Positions 1 to 7,862 of a stretch of DNA of 64,000 bases are shown here, piece by piece. Position numbers and translations under genes: made by a program. The notes under the pieces were generated by a model, which was not told the origin of the DNA, ran no database searches, and saw nothing but the letters and a program-made list of their open reading frames with translations. How positions within the stretch are numbered: the first letter of the stretch is position 1; each line of letters opens with the position of its first letter. The stretch is taken from assembly GCA_022450565.1 (NCBI GenBank), contig JAKUOP010000007.1, forward strand, positions 1 through 64,000, given 5' to 3'. Origin of the DNA: Candidatus Nitrosopelagicus sp. GTDB lineage: Archaea > Thermoproteota > Nitrososphaeria > Nitrososphaerales > Nitrosopumilaceae.

Positions 1-6
1 GATAAA

Positions 7-291
7 ATGAAAGATGAGTATGATTCAAACATTAAATCAAAATGCTTAACGTGTGGAACACAAAAAAAAGTTACAGACCTTTGGGAACCACGATGGCAGT
101 GGGATATGCAAGGTCTGTTATGTAAAACATGTTTCGATAAAAAAGAATCTGATTTTAACAGTAAGAAAGCATTTTGTACACTTTGCGGCATGAAATTAGG
201 ATTTTTTAGATATAATCCAAAACCAAAATGGAAAGTAGAAGGACAGTTATGTCGAAAATGTTGGGATGGCCAAAAAGCAAAAAATGAATGA
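7..291 (+). CDS. Small protein with two treble CxxC zinc-binding units
   Basis: 94 residues containing two similar halves, each with a CxxC pair followed about 25 residues later by a second CxxC pair (CLTC/CKTC and CTLC/CRKC), and each with a W/Y-P-K/R-W segment between them. This is the pattern of two tandem zinc ribbons, so a structural zinc protein, possibly binding nucleic acid or protein. No catalytic motif is visible. It begins with ATG six bases into the window, so upstream context is unknown. Its stop codon overlaps the start of the next zinc-finger gene, so the two are probably translated together. Function not recognised. Confidence 0.75.
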   Translation: MKDEYDSNIKSKCLTCGTQKKVTDLWEPRWQWDMQGLLCKTCFDKKESDFNSKKAFCTLCGMKLGFFRYNPKPKWKVEGQLCRKCWDGQKAKNE

Positions 292-493
292 GATGATCTT
301 CTTTAAAAAAAATGCATGTGATTATTGTAACAAAAAATTTTCAAAGAAAGAAGAACTGATGCAACACCTCCAGGTGATACATTTCAAAGATTTACCATAT
401 GATTGTAAGATCTGTAACAAAAATTTTTCAAATATGGAAGATATGCGAACACACTTACAGAGATATCACAGTTATAAAGAAGACAGAGATTAA
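284..493 (+). CDS. Tandem C2H2 zinc-finger protein
   Basis: About 69 residues carrying two classical C2H2 fingers: C-x2-C-x12-H-x4-H (CDYC ... HLQVIH) and C-x2-C-x12-H-x4-H (CKIC ... HLQRYH), with the F and L core residues in place. Likely a small DNA- or RNA-binding protein. I place the start at the ATG at 284, which overlaps the end of the preceding gene; an upstream in-frame ATG at 266 would give a longer overlap and one at 293 none. Eukaryotic-type C2H2 fingers are uncommon in prokaryotes but are known in Thaumarchaeota. Target unknown. Confidence 0.75.
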   Translation: MNEMIFFKKNACDYCNKKFSKKEELMQHLQVIHFKDLPYDCKICNKNFSNMEDMRTHLQRYHSYKEDRD

Positions 494-703
494 CTAAACT
501 GCTTTAACAGTTTTAACAATTGGTGGTCTAATCTTAGTAAAAACTCTGAAACCACAGATGCATTTTATCTCTGGTAGTCTAATCAATTCACTTAGATTTG
601 CTTTCACGTTACATCTGAGACACTCATAAATGACATCAAATTTTTCTTCTTCGAATATTTCTGGCTCATTAGATGCATCCTCTGAAAAATTCTCTTCAGC
701 CAT
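494..703 (-). CDS. rpoP: DNA-directed RNA polymerase subunit P (Rpb12-like)
   Basis: Small zinc-ribbon subunit of archaeal RNA polymerase. After an acidic N-terminal extension of roughly 25 residues it shows Y-x-C-x2-C, then KCICGFR and a basic KIRPPIVK C-terminus, which is the typical order for RpoP/Rpb12. I use the ATG at 703; a GTG at 712 in frame would add three residues. It lies 39 bases downstream of the S10 gene on the same strand and probably belongs to the EF-1A/S10 transcript. The acidic extension is longer than in the minimal ~45-residue archaeal RpoP. Confidence 0.88.
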   Translation of the reverse strand: MAEENFSEDASNEPEIFEEEKFDVIYECLRCNVKANLSELIRLPEIKCICGFRVFTKIRPPIVKTVKAV

Positions 704-742
704 AATACTCACGATTTATCCTATAATAAAAGGCTAACAAAG

Positions 743-1051
743 TCATTTTAATGATAACTCAATGTACACGTCATCTGGAATTTTTAAACGCATCAACTGT
801 CTTATTGCTTTGTCATCAGCGTTAAGATCTATTATTCGTCTATGCATTCTCATTTCCCATTTTTCATATGTTTCAGTGCCATTTCCACAAGGAGATTTTC
901 TAGTAACAACGTTAAGACGTTTGACTGGTAATGGAGTTGGACCCTTAACCTTTACACCTGTTCGTTTTCCAATACCCAAAATTTCATTGCATACATCGCC
1001 CAGTTTATGAAGACTGGTACTAGTTAATTTGATGCGAGCGTTTTGAGCCAT
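743..1051 (-). CDS. rps10: 30S ribosomal protein S10 (uS10)
   Basis: 102 residues, full family length. It carries the archaeal/eukaryotic uS10 signature: ARIKLTST near the start, GPTPLPVK in the middle, then RKSPCGNGTETYEKWEMRMHRRIIDL and the C-terminal IPDDVYIE. It is a head-domain component of the small ribosomal subunit. The gene follows EF-1A by 10 bases on the same strand, the conserved archaeal tuf-rps10 pair, so it is surely co-transcribed. Confidence 0.96.
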   Translation of the reverse strand: MAQNARIKLTSTSLHKLGDVCNEILGIGKRTGVKVKGPTPLPVKRLNVVTRKSPCGNGTETYEKWEMRMHRRIIDLNADDKAIRQLMRLKIPDDVYIELSLK

Positions 1052-1061
1052 AATGACTCAT

Positions 1062-2360
1062 TTATGCAGTGTGTTTTTCAGTAATTTCTTTAACAACACC
1101 AGCAGCAATTGTTGCACCCATATCTCTTAGTGCAAATCTTCCCATTTCTGGAAATTCTTGGAATGTTTCAATAGGTGTTGGTCTTACTGGTCTAATTGTA
1201 ACTATAGCAGAATCTCCAACCTTGAGGAACTTTGGATTTTCTTCATCAGTTGCTCCTGTTGCAGGATTAATTTTTGCATTGAATGCAGTGATTGTTGCTG
1301 CAACTTGGGCTGTGTGTGCATGCATTACAGGTGTGTAACCTGGTGCAATAGCAGTTGGATGATGAATAACTATAATTTGTGCTTTGAATTCTTTAGCAAC
1401 GTTTGGTGGACTATCTGGTGAACCTAAAACATCTCCACGTTTGATATCTTTCTTTTCAACACCTCTCAAGTTGAAACCAATGTTATCACCTGCTTCTGCT
1501 TTTGGCATTTCAGTGTGATGTGTTTCTATTGATTTGATTTCACCAGGTGCGCCAGATGGCATTACAACAATTTTATCTCCTGGTTTCATTACACCAGTTT
1601 CAACACGTCCGACTGGAACTGTACCAACTCCAGTTATTGAATAAACATCTTGGATTGGAACACGTAGTGGTTTTCCAATTGGTTTTTCAGGTGCCGTAAA
1701 GTCATCAAATGATTCTAAAAGTGTCTTACCTTTGTACCATGGCATATTCTCAGACTTCTTAACTAAATTGTCACCAGTCCATCCAGAAACTGGAACGAAT
1801 GGTACTTGGTCTAATTTGTAACCTACAGATTTAACTAATTGTTCGCCTTTTGCTTTTGCTGCGTTGTATGCATCTTCAGAAAATTTACTGTCATCCATTT
1901 TGTTAATTGCAACAATAAGTTGGTTAACACCCAATGTTTTTAGCAAAAATGCATGTTCTCTTGCTTGACCACCAGGTGCAATTGCAGTATCTGTCTCACC
2001 TTCTTTTGCAGAAAGTACTAGAACTGCTGCATCTGCCTCAGATGCGCCAGTAATCATGTTTTTAATAAAGTCCCTGTGTCCAGGTGCATCAATTAATGTA
2101 AAGAAGTATTTTGGTGTTTCAAATTTCTGAAAGGCAAGATCAATTGTAATACCTCTTTCTCTTTCATCTTTGATGTTATCCATAACCCAAGCATACTTGA
2201 AGGTATCACCTTTTCCAGTCTTTTCAGATTCTTCGGCATGTTGAGCAATTGCTCGTTCATCAACTACGCCTAAATCCATCAAAAAGTGACCCATTGTGGT
2301 TGATTTACCATTATCAATGTGACCTGTAATTATCATATTCAGGTGTGCTTTGTCTGCCAT
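1062..2360 (-). CDS. tuf: Translation elongation factor EF-1A
   Basis: About 432 residues, normal for archaeal EF-1A, the GTPase that delivers aminoacyl-tRNA to the ribosome. The P-loop GHIDNGKST lies at residues 13-21, DAPGHRDF (G3) near residue 90 and NKMD (G4) near residue 155, followed by the two beta-barrel domains. I choose ATG 2360 (MADKAHLN), since the family begins that way; an in-frame TTG at 2366 would add MK. It heads the EF-1A/S10/RpoP cluster and is divergent from the FBP aldolase/phosphatase gene, sharing a 141-base intergenic region with it. Confidence 0.97.
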   Translation of the reverse strand: MADKAHLNMIITGHIDNGKSTTMGHFLMDLGVVDERAIAQHAEESEKTGKGDTFKYAWVMDNIKDERERGITIDLAFQKFETPKYFFTLIDAPGHRDFIKNMITGASEADAAVLVLSAKEGETDTAIAPGGQAREHAFLLKTLGVNQLIVAINKMDDSKFSEDAYNAAKAKGEQLVKSVGYKLDQVPFVPVSGWTGDNLVKKSENMPWYKGKTLLESFDDFTAPEKPIGKPLRVPIQDVYSITGVGTVPVGRVETGVMKPGDKIVVMPSGAPGEIKSIETHHTEMPKAEAGDNIGFNLRGVEKKDIKRGDVLGSPDSPPNVAKEFKAQIIVIHHPTAIAPGYTPVMHAHTAQVAATITAFNAKINPATGATDEENPKFLKVGDSAIVTIRPVRPTPIETFQEFPEMGRFALRDMGATIAAGVVKEITEKHTA

Positions 2361-2472
2361 TTTCAAAATTCGTTATTTGATGGGCTTTATTAGCATTTAC
2401 ATTTTTTTTAATTTTCTTGCCTATTTTTTGAATTTTTTGGATTTTTGTATACGAATCAAAATAACATAAGAC

Positions 2473-2479
2473 TATAAAT
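2473..2479 (+). promoter_or_regulatory. TATA box of the FBP aldolase/phosphatase gene
   Basis: TATAAAT centred 26 bases before the ATG at 2502. This is the spacing expected between an archaeal TATA box and the transcription start, so the transcript is probably leaderless or nearly so. A TATAC-containing AT-rich stretch lies just upstream. Confidence 0.6.
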
Positions 2480-2501
2480 CAAAGATACAAAATAAAAAAA
2501 T

Positions 2502-3638
2502 ATGAAAATTACAGTCTCTGTCATCAAAGCAGATGTTGGAGGAATAGGTGGACACACAAAACCAAGTGATGGTTTGATAGAAGCCGTAAGACACACTGTA
2601 AAGAGTTCAGGCGATCTGTTGTTAGATTACTATATTGGATACTGTGGTGACGATGTGCATATTGTGATGAGTCATACTAAAGGAACGGATGATGAGGAAA
2701 TTCATAAACTAGCATGGGATGCATTTGAAGCAGGAACACAAGTAGCTAAGGAAGAAGGTCTCTATGGTGCTGGTCAAGACTTACTGAAGGATTCTTTTTC
2801 AGGAAATGTTAAGGGTATGGGACCAGGTGTTGCAGAATTAGAATTTGAAGAGCGTCCAAATGAAGCATTCACAGTCTTTGCTGCAGACAAAACAGAGCCT
2901 GGTGCATTCAACTATCCTATGTATAGGCTATTTGTTGATGCGTTAAGTAATACTGGATTAATTGTTAACAAATCACTTGCAAAAGGAGTAGATTTTCATG
3001 TTATGGATGTTGAAGATGGAACAATTGCAAAATTATCATTGTGGGAGGATAAACCAACACTAGAAGCTGCATTAATGTATCCTAGTAGATATGTAATCTC
3101 CTCAATTAACACTAAAGATGGCGAACCAATTTTAAGTGCATCAACTGATCGACTTCATAATATTGCAGGAACATATGTTGGTAAAGATGATCCTGTCTGT
3201 TTAATAAGAACACAAAAGCTATTTCCAGCTACAGAAGAAGCAGGAAGTGTATTCAATAATCCACATTATGTAGCAGGAAACACAAGAGGTAGTCATAACA
3301 TGCCACTTATGCCAGTTAAACTAAATTCTGCAGCAACAATCAATTTTTGTATTCCAATAGTTGAATCACTTGTATTTAGCATGCACAATGGAAAGTTTAC
3401 TGGTCCATTTGATGGATTTTCTACAGCTGATTGGGATTATGTTAGAGAAATTGCAACCAAAAAAGCACTAGCAATACGTAGTCAAGGTTTCATACATCCT
3501 GCAACACTAGTTCCAGATGAATTAGAATATGCAGATGGCTATAATGATAGAATGAATATACTCAAAAGTAAAATGAAACCAATGGATTCAAAAACAGTCA
3601 CAAATGATCGAAAGGAAAATTACGAAGATCCAGACTAA
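2502..3638 (+). CDS. fbp: Fructose 1,6-bisphosphate aldolase/phosphatase
   Basis: 378 residues of the archaeal bifunctional FBPA/P (class V FBPase) family, which condenses triose phosphates to fructose 1,6-bisphosphate and dephosphorylates it to fructose 6-phosphate, making gluconeogenesis one-way. The N-terminal KADVGGIGGHTKPSD supplies Mg-binding Asp11 and His18; later blocks include GYCGDDVHIVMSH, KGMGPGVAELEFEERP, LFVDALSNTGL, and the C-terminal region with NTRGSHNMPLMPV and GPFDGFS. Length is slightly above the crenarchaeal norm. It is monocistronic, with its own TATA box, and is expected in an autotroph that builds sugars from acetyl-CoA. Confidence 0.95.
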   Translation: MKITVSVIKADVGGIGGHTKPSDGLIEAVRHTVKSSGDLLLDYYIGYCGDDVHIVMSHTKGTDDEEIHKLAWDAFEAGTQVAKEEGLYGAGQDLLKDSFSGNVKGMGPGVAELEFEERPNEAFTVFAADKTEPGAFNYPMYRLFVDALSNTGLIVNKSLAKGVDFHVMDVEDGTIAKLSLWEDKPTLEAALMYPSRYVISSINTKDGEPILSASTDRLHNIAGTYVGKDDPVCLIRTQKLFPATEEAGSVFNNPHYVAGNTRGSHNMPLMPVKLNSAATINFCIPIVESLVFSMHNGKFTGPFDGFSTADWDYVREIATKKALAIRSQGFIHPATLVPDELEYADGYNDRMNILKSKMKPMDSKTVTNDRKENYEDPD

Positions 3639-3693
3639 AACGTATAGATCATAAGTTAAAAAAGATTAAAACTAAGTAAGTAATATTCTTATT

Positions 3694-4122
3694 ATGATTT
3701 CTAAGTATGAATTTCAATTTTCAGTAGGTTTTCATACTATTACAAAACTAGCTATGACTATCGCAGCAATCCTGACATTCTCACATTACGTGGTACAATT
3801 ATTTGGTCAAACAGTTCCAGGTATTTTCTGGCCATATTTTAAAGAGATAGGATTCGCATTTATAATTCTGGGCGCTGCAATATTTGCAGTGTCATGGTTT
3901 CTAAAAGCACGACCACATAACAGACCAAAAAAATACTCAGTTGTTTGCTTTGATGTTTTTGGAAAAGAAAGTAAAATTGATGGAATAAGAACTGAGTTCA
4001 AAAATCATGACGTTGCATGGAGTTTTATGAAACAATATAAACAAACATACCCACTAAACAATTTTGCACTTGTTTCAGAGTTAAAGAAAGACCGTAAAAA
4101 AGTCATTTTTAGATATATTTAG
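3694..4122 (+). CDS. Small membrane protein with two transmembrane helices
   Basis: 142 residues. Two hydrophobic segments at about residues 17-38 and 48-70 are followed by a basic, soluble C-terminal domain of about 70 residues (PKKYSVVCFDVFGK onward). No catalytic or ligand motif is evident. The gene lies between the FBPase and DNA-ligase genes on the same strand, with 55 and 42 base gaps, so co-transcription with ligase is possible. Function not recognised. Confidence 0.7.
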   Translation: MISKYEFQFSVGFHTITKLAMTIAAILTFSHYVVQLFGQTVPGIFWPYFKEIGFAFIILGAAIFAVSWFLKARPHNRPKKYSVVCFDVFGKESKIDGIRTEFKNHDVAWSFMKQYKQTYPLNNFALVSELKKDRKKVIFRYI

Positions 4123-4164
4123 AAAAAACTTATTCAAAATGCAGATTAACTAGTACATAGAGAA

Positions 4165-5919
4165 ATGAAATTTTCTGTATTATCAGATTCATTGGAGAAG
4201 ATGGAATCGACAACTAAACGCATAGAGTTAACAGATATTTTGGTTGAACTTCTCAAAAATACTCACGCAAGTATAATTTCTAAAGTAATTTATCTAATCC
4301 AAGGAAAAATCAGACCAAATTTTGAAGGAGTTGAATTAGGAATTGCCGAAAAACTTGTAATCCGTGCAATTTCAAAATCATCAGGTATCACAACAAAAAA
4401 AATTGAAGATGATTATAACGATGGTGGGGATCTGGGAAAAACTGGTGCTAATATTCTTAGACAGAAGACACAAACAACATTCACAGCTGAAACAATAACT
4501 TTGGAAAGAGTATATGACACATTATTAAAAATTTCAAAATTAGAAGGTAAAGGATCCCAAGATATGAAAATGAAATACATATCTAGTCTGTTGAATGATG
4601 CAACACCCATCGAATCAAAATTTATTCTAAAAATACTACTTGGAACATTACGCTTAGGAATAGCAGAAAATACTACTATGGACGCATTAGCTATTGCGTT
4701 TACAAATGAAAAAAGTAATCGTGAACTTGTTGAAAATGCTTACAACGTATCCAGTGATTTAGGAAAAGTTTCAGAGGTGTTAGCTACAGAAGGTATTAAC
4801 GGAATTTTAAAGTTCACTACTTCACTATTTAGCCCAATCAGACCAATGTTGGCAGATCGTGTTAAAAGTGAGGATGATGCATTCAAAAAAATAAAAAATG
4901 ATTTTGCTGCAGAGTATAAGCTAGATGGTGAGCGTGCACAAATTCATAAAAAAAATAATGAGATAGTTTTATTTTCAAGAAGCTTAGAAAATATCACAAG
5001 ATATTATCCTGATGTTGTAGAAAAAATTTCAAAGTGCATAAATGCTAATGATGGAATTTTTGAAGCAGAGATAGTAGCTGTGAATGAAAATACGGGTAAT
5101 TTTTTACCATTCCAAGAATTAATGCATAGAAGAAGAAAGTATAAACTAGAACAAGCAGTGTCAGACTATCCAATAACAGTGAATTTTTTTGATGTGCTTT
5201 ATTACAATCAAACCGATTATTTGGAGAAACCCTATATGGAAAGAAGAAAAACTCTAGAAAATATTATCAAAGAAAATAATTTTGCTAAACTGGTTCCAAT
5301 GTCAATTGTAAGTAATGAGGGAGATGTAACTGAAAGCCTTGAAAACTCAATAAATTCTGGGTGTGAAGGACTAATGCTCAAAGTAATAGATTCTCCATAT
5401 CGCGCAGGAACACGTGGAAATAACTGGTTAAAGCTGAAACGTGAATATCAAAATGAATTGGGTGATAGTTTGGATTTAGTTGTGGTTGGTGCATTTTTTG
5501 GTAGAGGCAGAAGAACTGGTAAGTATGGTACATTACTACTATCGTCGTATAATTCTGAATCTGATACTTTTCCAACTATTTGTAAAGTTGGAACAGGTTT
5601 CACTGATGAAAATCTAGATCAATTATTTCAAATTCTTTCTAGTAAAGTAACTTTGAAAAAAAATCCTAGAGTGGAAAGCACGATGGAAGCTGATATCTGG
5701 TTTGAACCAGAATTAGTTTTAGAAATTGTTGCATCAGAAATTTCACTTAGTCCAATACACAAAACAGGTCTAAACATGATAAGGAAGGATATTGGGTTTG
5801 CGTTAAGATTTCCTAAATTTACTGGTAAGATACGAAGCGAAAAGTCAGCAGAAGATGCATCAGTAGATGAAGAAGTTCTGGCATTATACAAAAATCAGAA
5901 AAAAAGTGAGATGAACTGA
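4165..5919 (+). CDS. lig: ATP-dependent DNA ligase
   Basis: 584 residues, typical of archaeal/eukaryotic ligase I. The N-terminal DNA-binding domain covers about residues 1-210. The adenylation domain has motif I KLDGER with the AMP-accepting lysine at residue 252, then motif III-like FEAEIVAV and motif IV GCEGLMLK, and the OB-fold domain carries the WLKLKREY motif V. It seals nicks in replication and repair using ATP (some archaeal members also accept ADP). Complete, no unusual features. Confidence 0.96.
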   Translation: MKFSVLSDSLEKMESTTKRIELTDILVELLKNTHASIISKVIYLIQGKIRPNFEGVELGIAEKLVIRAISKSSGITTKKIEDDYNDGGDLGKTGANILRQKTQTTFTAETITLERVYDTLLKISKLEGKGSQDMKMKYISSLLNDATPIESKFILKILLGTLRLGIAENTTMDALAIAFTNEKSNRELVENAYNVSSDLGKVSEVLATEGINGILKFTTSLFSPIRPMLADRVKSEDDAFKKIKNDFAAEYKLDGERAQIHKKNNEIVLFSRSLENITRYYPDVVEKISKCINANDGIFEAEIVAVNENTGNFLPFQELMHRRRKYKLEQAVSDYPITVNFFDVLYYNQTDYLEKPYMERRKTLENIIKENNFAKLVPMSIVSNEGDVTESLENSINSGCEGLMLKVIDSPYRAGTRGNNWLKLKREYQNELGDSLDLVVVGAFFGRGRRTGKYGTLLLSSYNSESDTFPTICKVGTGFTDENLDQLFQILSSKVTLKKNPRVESTMEADIWFEPELVLEIVASEISLSPIHKTGLNMIRKDIGFALRFPKFTGKIRSEKSAEDASVDEEVLALYKNQKKSEMN

Positions 5920-5982
5920 ACTAGAGCCAAATTCCAAAAACAAGAAGCATTAAATTATCCTCTTCTTGAGTAGTAATTCGTT

Positions 5983-6633
5983 ATGTATAGTGGAGAACTA
6001 GAAGTTCAAGCTAAAAGAAAGGCAATTGCAGTACTTCAAGATGAGATTAACCGAATTCTTAATGCATCAAGAAGTTTATCATCACTGCCAGACCTAATTA
6101 TGTCAAAAGATAAAGCAGGAATAAAAGATGCGTTAGATCAAATTGCATCATTAGAGGAAGAAGTAGAAGGCCTTCGTAGAAAAATTACACGTGATGTTGC
6201 AGACGTTGGTGGTCTAATCATGAACCGTGAAAATCTTTTGAATACAGCATATACAATGGATGAAATTGCTGGCTACATAACTGGAATAGCATTCAAATTG
6301 TCAAATATTAAACCAGCAACTCTGAAGAGCTCAAAACTAGATACTGACCTTACAGAATTGATCAGTTTAGTAGTTGATGAAGTCTACAAGCTTAATGAAA
6401 TCATACGTAGTCTAAACTCAGATTCAACTAAATCTATCGAACTAGCACAAGACACACAAAAAATTGAACGAGAGATTGATATAAAATACAGACAAATGGT
6501 TATGAAGGCACTTGAAATATCCACAACAAAAGAACTCTTACTTTTGAAGGATATAATTGAAGGAATAGAAGAAATGGCAGATAAATGTCAGGAAGTTTCA
6601 GATTCATTCATTCTTTTAGCGTTGAGTCTTTAA
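5983..6633 (+). CDS. PhoU-like / DUF47-type helical protein
   Basis: 216 residues, nearly all predicted helical. The C-terminal half (about 120-216) looks like a PhoU/DUF47 bundle: an E-x-E-D-x-K-pattern helix, then TTKELLLLKDIIEGIEEMADKCQEVSD, matching the family's final helix with its acidic metal-binding positions. Family members regulate or accompany phosphate transport; no phosphate transporter is adjacent here. Its TAA stop is immediately followed by the TTG start of EndA, so the two are translationally coupled. The assignment is by overall pattern and is moderate. Confidence 0.6.
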   Translation: MYSGELEVQAKRKAIAVLQDEINRILNASRSLSSLPDLIMSKDKAGIKDALDQIASLEEEVEGLRRKITRDVADVGGLIMNRENLLNTAYTMDEIAGYITGIAFKLSNIKPATLKSSKLDTDLTELISLVVDEVYKLNEIIRSLNSDSTKSIELAQDTQKIEREIDIKYRQMVMKALEISTTKELLLLKDIIEGIEEMADKCQEVSDSFILLALSL

Positions 6634-7170
6634 TTGAAAGCCGAATTAATACAAAACAGAATCATTGTCTGGAATATTTCAGATTCAAAGAAATTATTTA
6701 GTAATGGATATTTTGGAAAACCAATTGGAATATCAAAACCAAAACCAAATGACATCGACGTGCCGTTAATTTTAGATCTAATTGAGGGATACTATTTACA
6801 ATTAAAATCCAAGATTCAAATCTATAAAAATAAAAAAAAGATTTCAAAGAATACAATGCTGGATGTGTGTAAAGGTGAATACCATAATTTTGACAAAAAA
6901 TTTCAAGTTTACAAAAATTTTCGTGACAAAGGATACATTGTTAGTCCGGGAATAAAATTTGGATGTGATTTTGCAGTGTATCAAAAAGGACCTGGAATTG
7001 ATCATGCACCATACTTAGTCCAGGTATACAACAGAAGTGAAAATATGTCATCTACAGATGTAGTTTTGGCAGGTAGGCTTGCAACAAGTGTTAAGAAGCA
7101 ATTTATTTTGGCAATCCCATACGGCAAAGAAAGAGTAGATTATCTTGCGTTAGACTGGTGGAAGGCTTAG
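6634..7170 (+). CDS. endA: tRNA-splicing endonuclease EndA
   Basis: 178 residues, the size of the homotetrameric (alpha4) archaeal enzyme that excises introns from tRNA and rRNA at bulge-helix-bulge sites. The C-terminal catalytic domain shows G-Y-I-V-x-PGIKFGCDFAVY (catalytic Tyr), HAPYLVQV (catalytic His) and SVKKQFILAI (catalytic Lys). The start is TTG at 6634, directly abutting the upstream stop codon (TAATTG), with no ATG nearby that would preserve the N-terminal domain. Confidence 0.93.
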   Translation: MKAELIQNRIIVWNISDSKKLFSNGYFGKPIGISKPKPNDIDVPLILDLIEGYYLQLKSKIQIYKNKKKISKNTMLDVCKGEYHNFDKKFQVYKNFRDKGYIVSPGIKFGCDFAVYQKGPGIDHAPYLVQVYNRSENMSSTDVVLAGRLATSVKKQFILAIPYGKERVDYLALDWWKA

Positions 7171-7541
7171 ATACTTTTTACGTGTCCAGCGATTTTATCG
7201 TAGATGTCAAAAAGTTCTTTTGAAACACCAAACTCAAAACTATTTTTCCATTTACCATAAATTCTAACACCTTGATTTGTTGGTTCAACTGATATTACTG
7301 CATCATCAGGATTTTGATTAACAATCATTTCTTTTAATGAAGAATCAGAATTTAATATGCCAGAAATCTTTCCACCTTGCCATTCAACGTCAGTTACTTT
7401 TTTTGAACCAAAATTACCTGTAGTAGATAATGTTGTTCTAGTCGTGTAGTCTAATACATTTGAGACATTTTTTACTCTAACAATATAATGTGCTTGAAAC
7501 CTATCTTGTGTTCCCCATGGAGTAGGATTTGGATCTTGCAT
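7167..7541 (-). CDS. Conserved hypothetical protein
   Basis: 124 residues, soluble, mixed alpha/beta, with no cysteine or catalytic motif that I recognise. Notable segments are the N-terminal DPNPTPWGTQDRFQAHYIVRVKN and the C-terminal GKWKNSFEFGVSKELFDIYDKIAGHV. The gene follows the next upstream small gene on the minus strand by two bases, so the pair is co-transcribed. It overlaps the 3' end of endA by 4 bases, tail to tail. Function unknown. Confidence 0.65.
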   Translation of the reverse strand: MQDPNPTPWGTQDRFQAHYIVRVKNVSNVLDYTTRTTLSTTGNFGSKKVTDVEWQGGKISGILNSDSSLKEMIVNQNPDDAVISVEPTNQGVRIYGKWKNSFEFGVSKELFDIYDKIAGHVKSI

Positions 7542-7543
7542 TT

Positions 7544-7792
7544 CTATCCCTTCTGCAGAATTTGAATTACATCAATATTCTTGCCTTTAACTTCTAAACA
7601 TCCTTTGTTTGTAACCATGATTGTAGTCTGCGCAAACACACGGCTATAGTAATTATCAGATTCTACATCATCAGTAGCAATTTCCTTAGGAGTAGATGTA
7701 ACATCAATTTCTTTTAATTTATCGGAAAATTTTTCAGGAACTGATTTTAATACAAATGTTTCAGATTCAGAATCATGCATGAAAATTCTCAT
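7544..7792 (-). CDS. Small conserved hypothetical protein
   Basis: About 82 residues starting at ATG 7792 (MRIFMHDSE); an in-frame TTG at 7831 would give 95 residues but encodes an unlikely hydrophobic prefix. The C-terminus KGKNIDVIQILQKG and a central TTIMVTNKGCLEVKG hint at a small beta-rich fold. It forms a two-gene unit with the gene ending at 7167 and is divergent from the tandem SDR gene. Not recognised. Confidence 0.6.
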   Translation of the reverse strand: MRIFMHDSESETFVLKSVPEKFSDKLKEIDVTSTPKEIATDDVESDNYYSRVFAQTTIMVTNKGCLEVKGKNIDVIQILQKG

Positions 7793-7862
7793 ACCCACCC
7801 ACAAATAAAGATAATTCTTAGTGGTAACCAATTAATATCACAAACGATCAAAAATTCTATCA

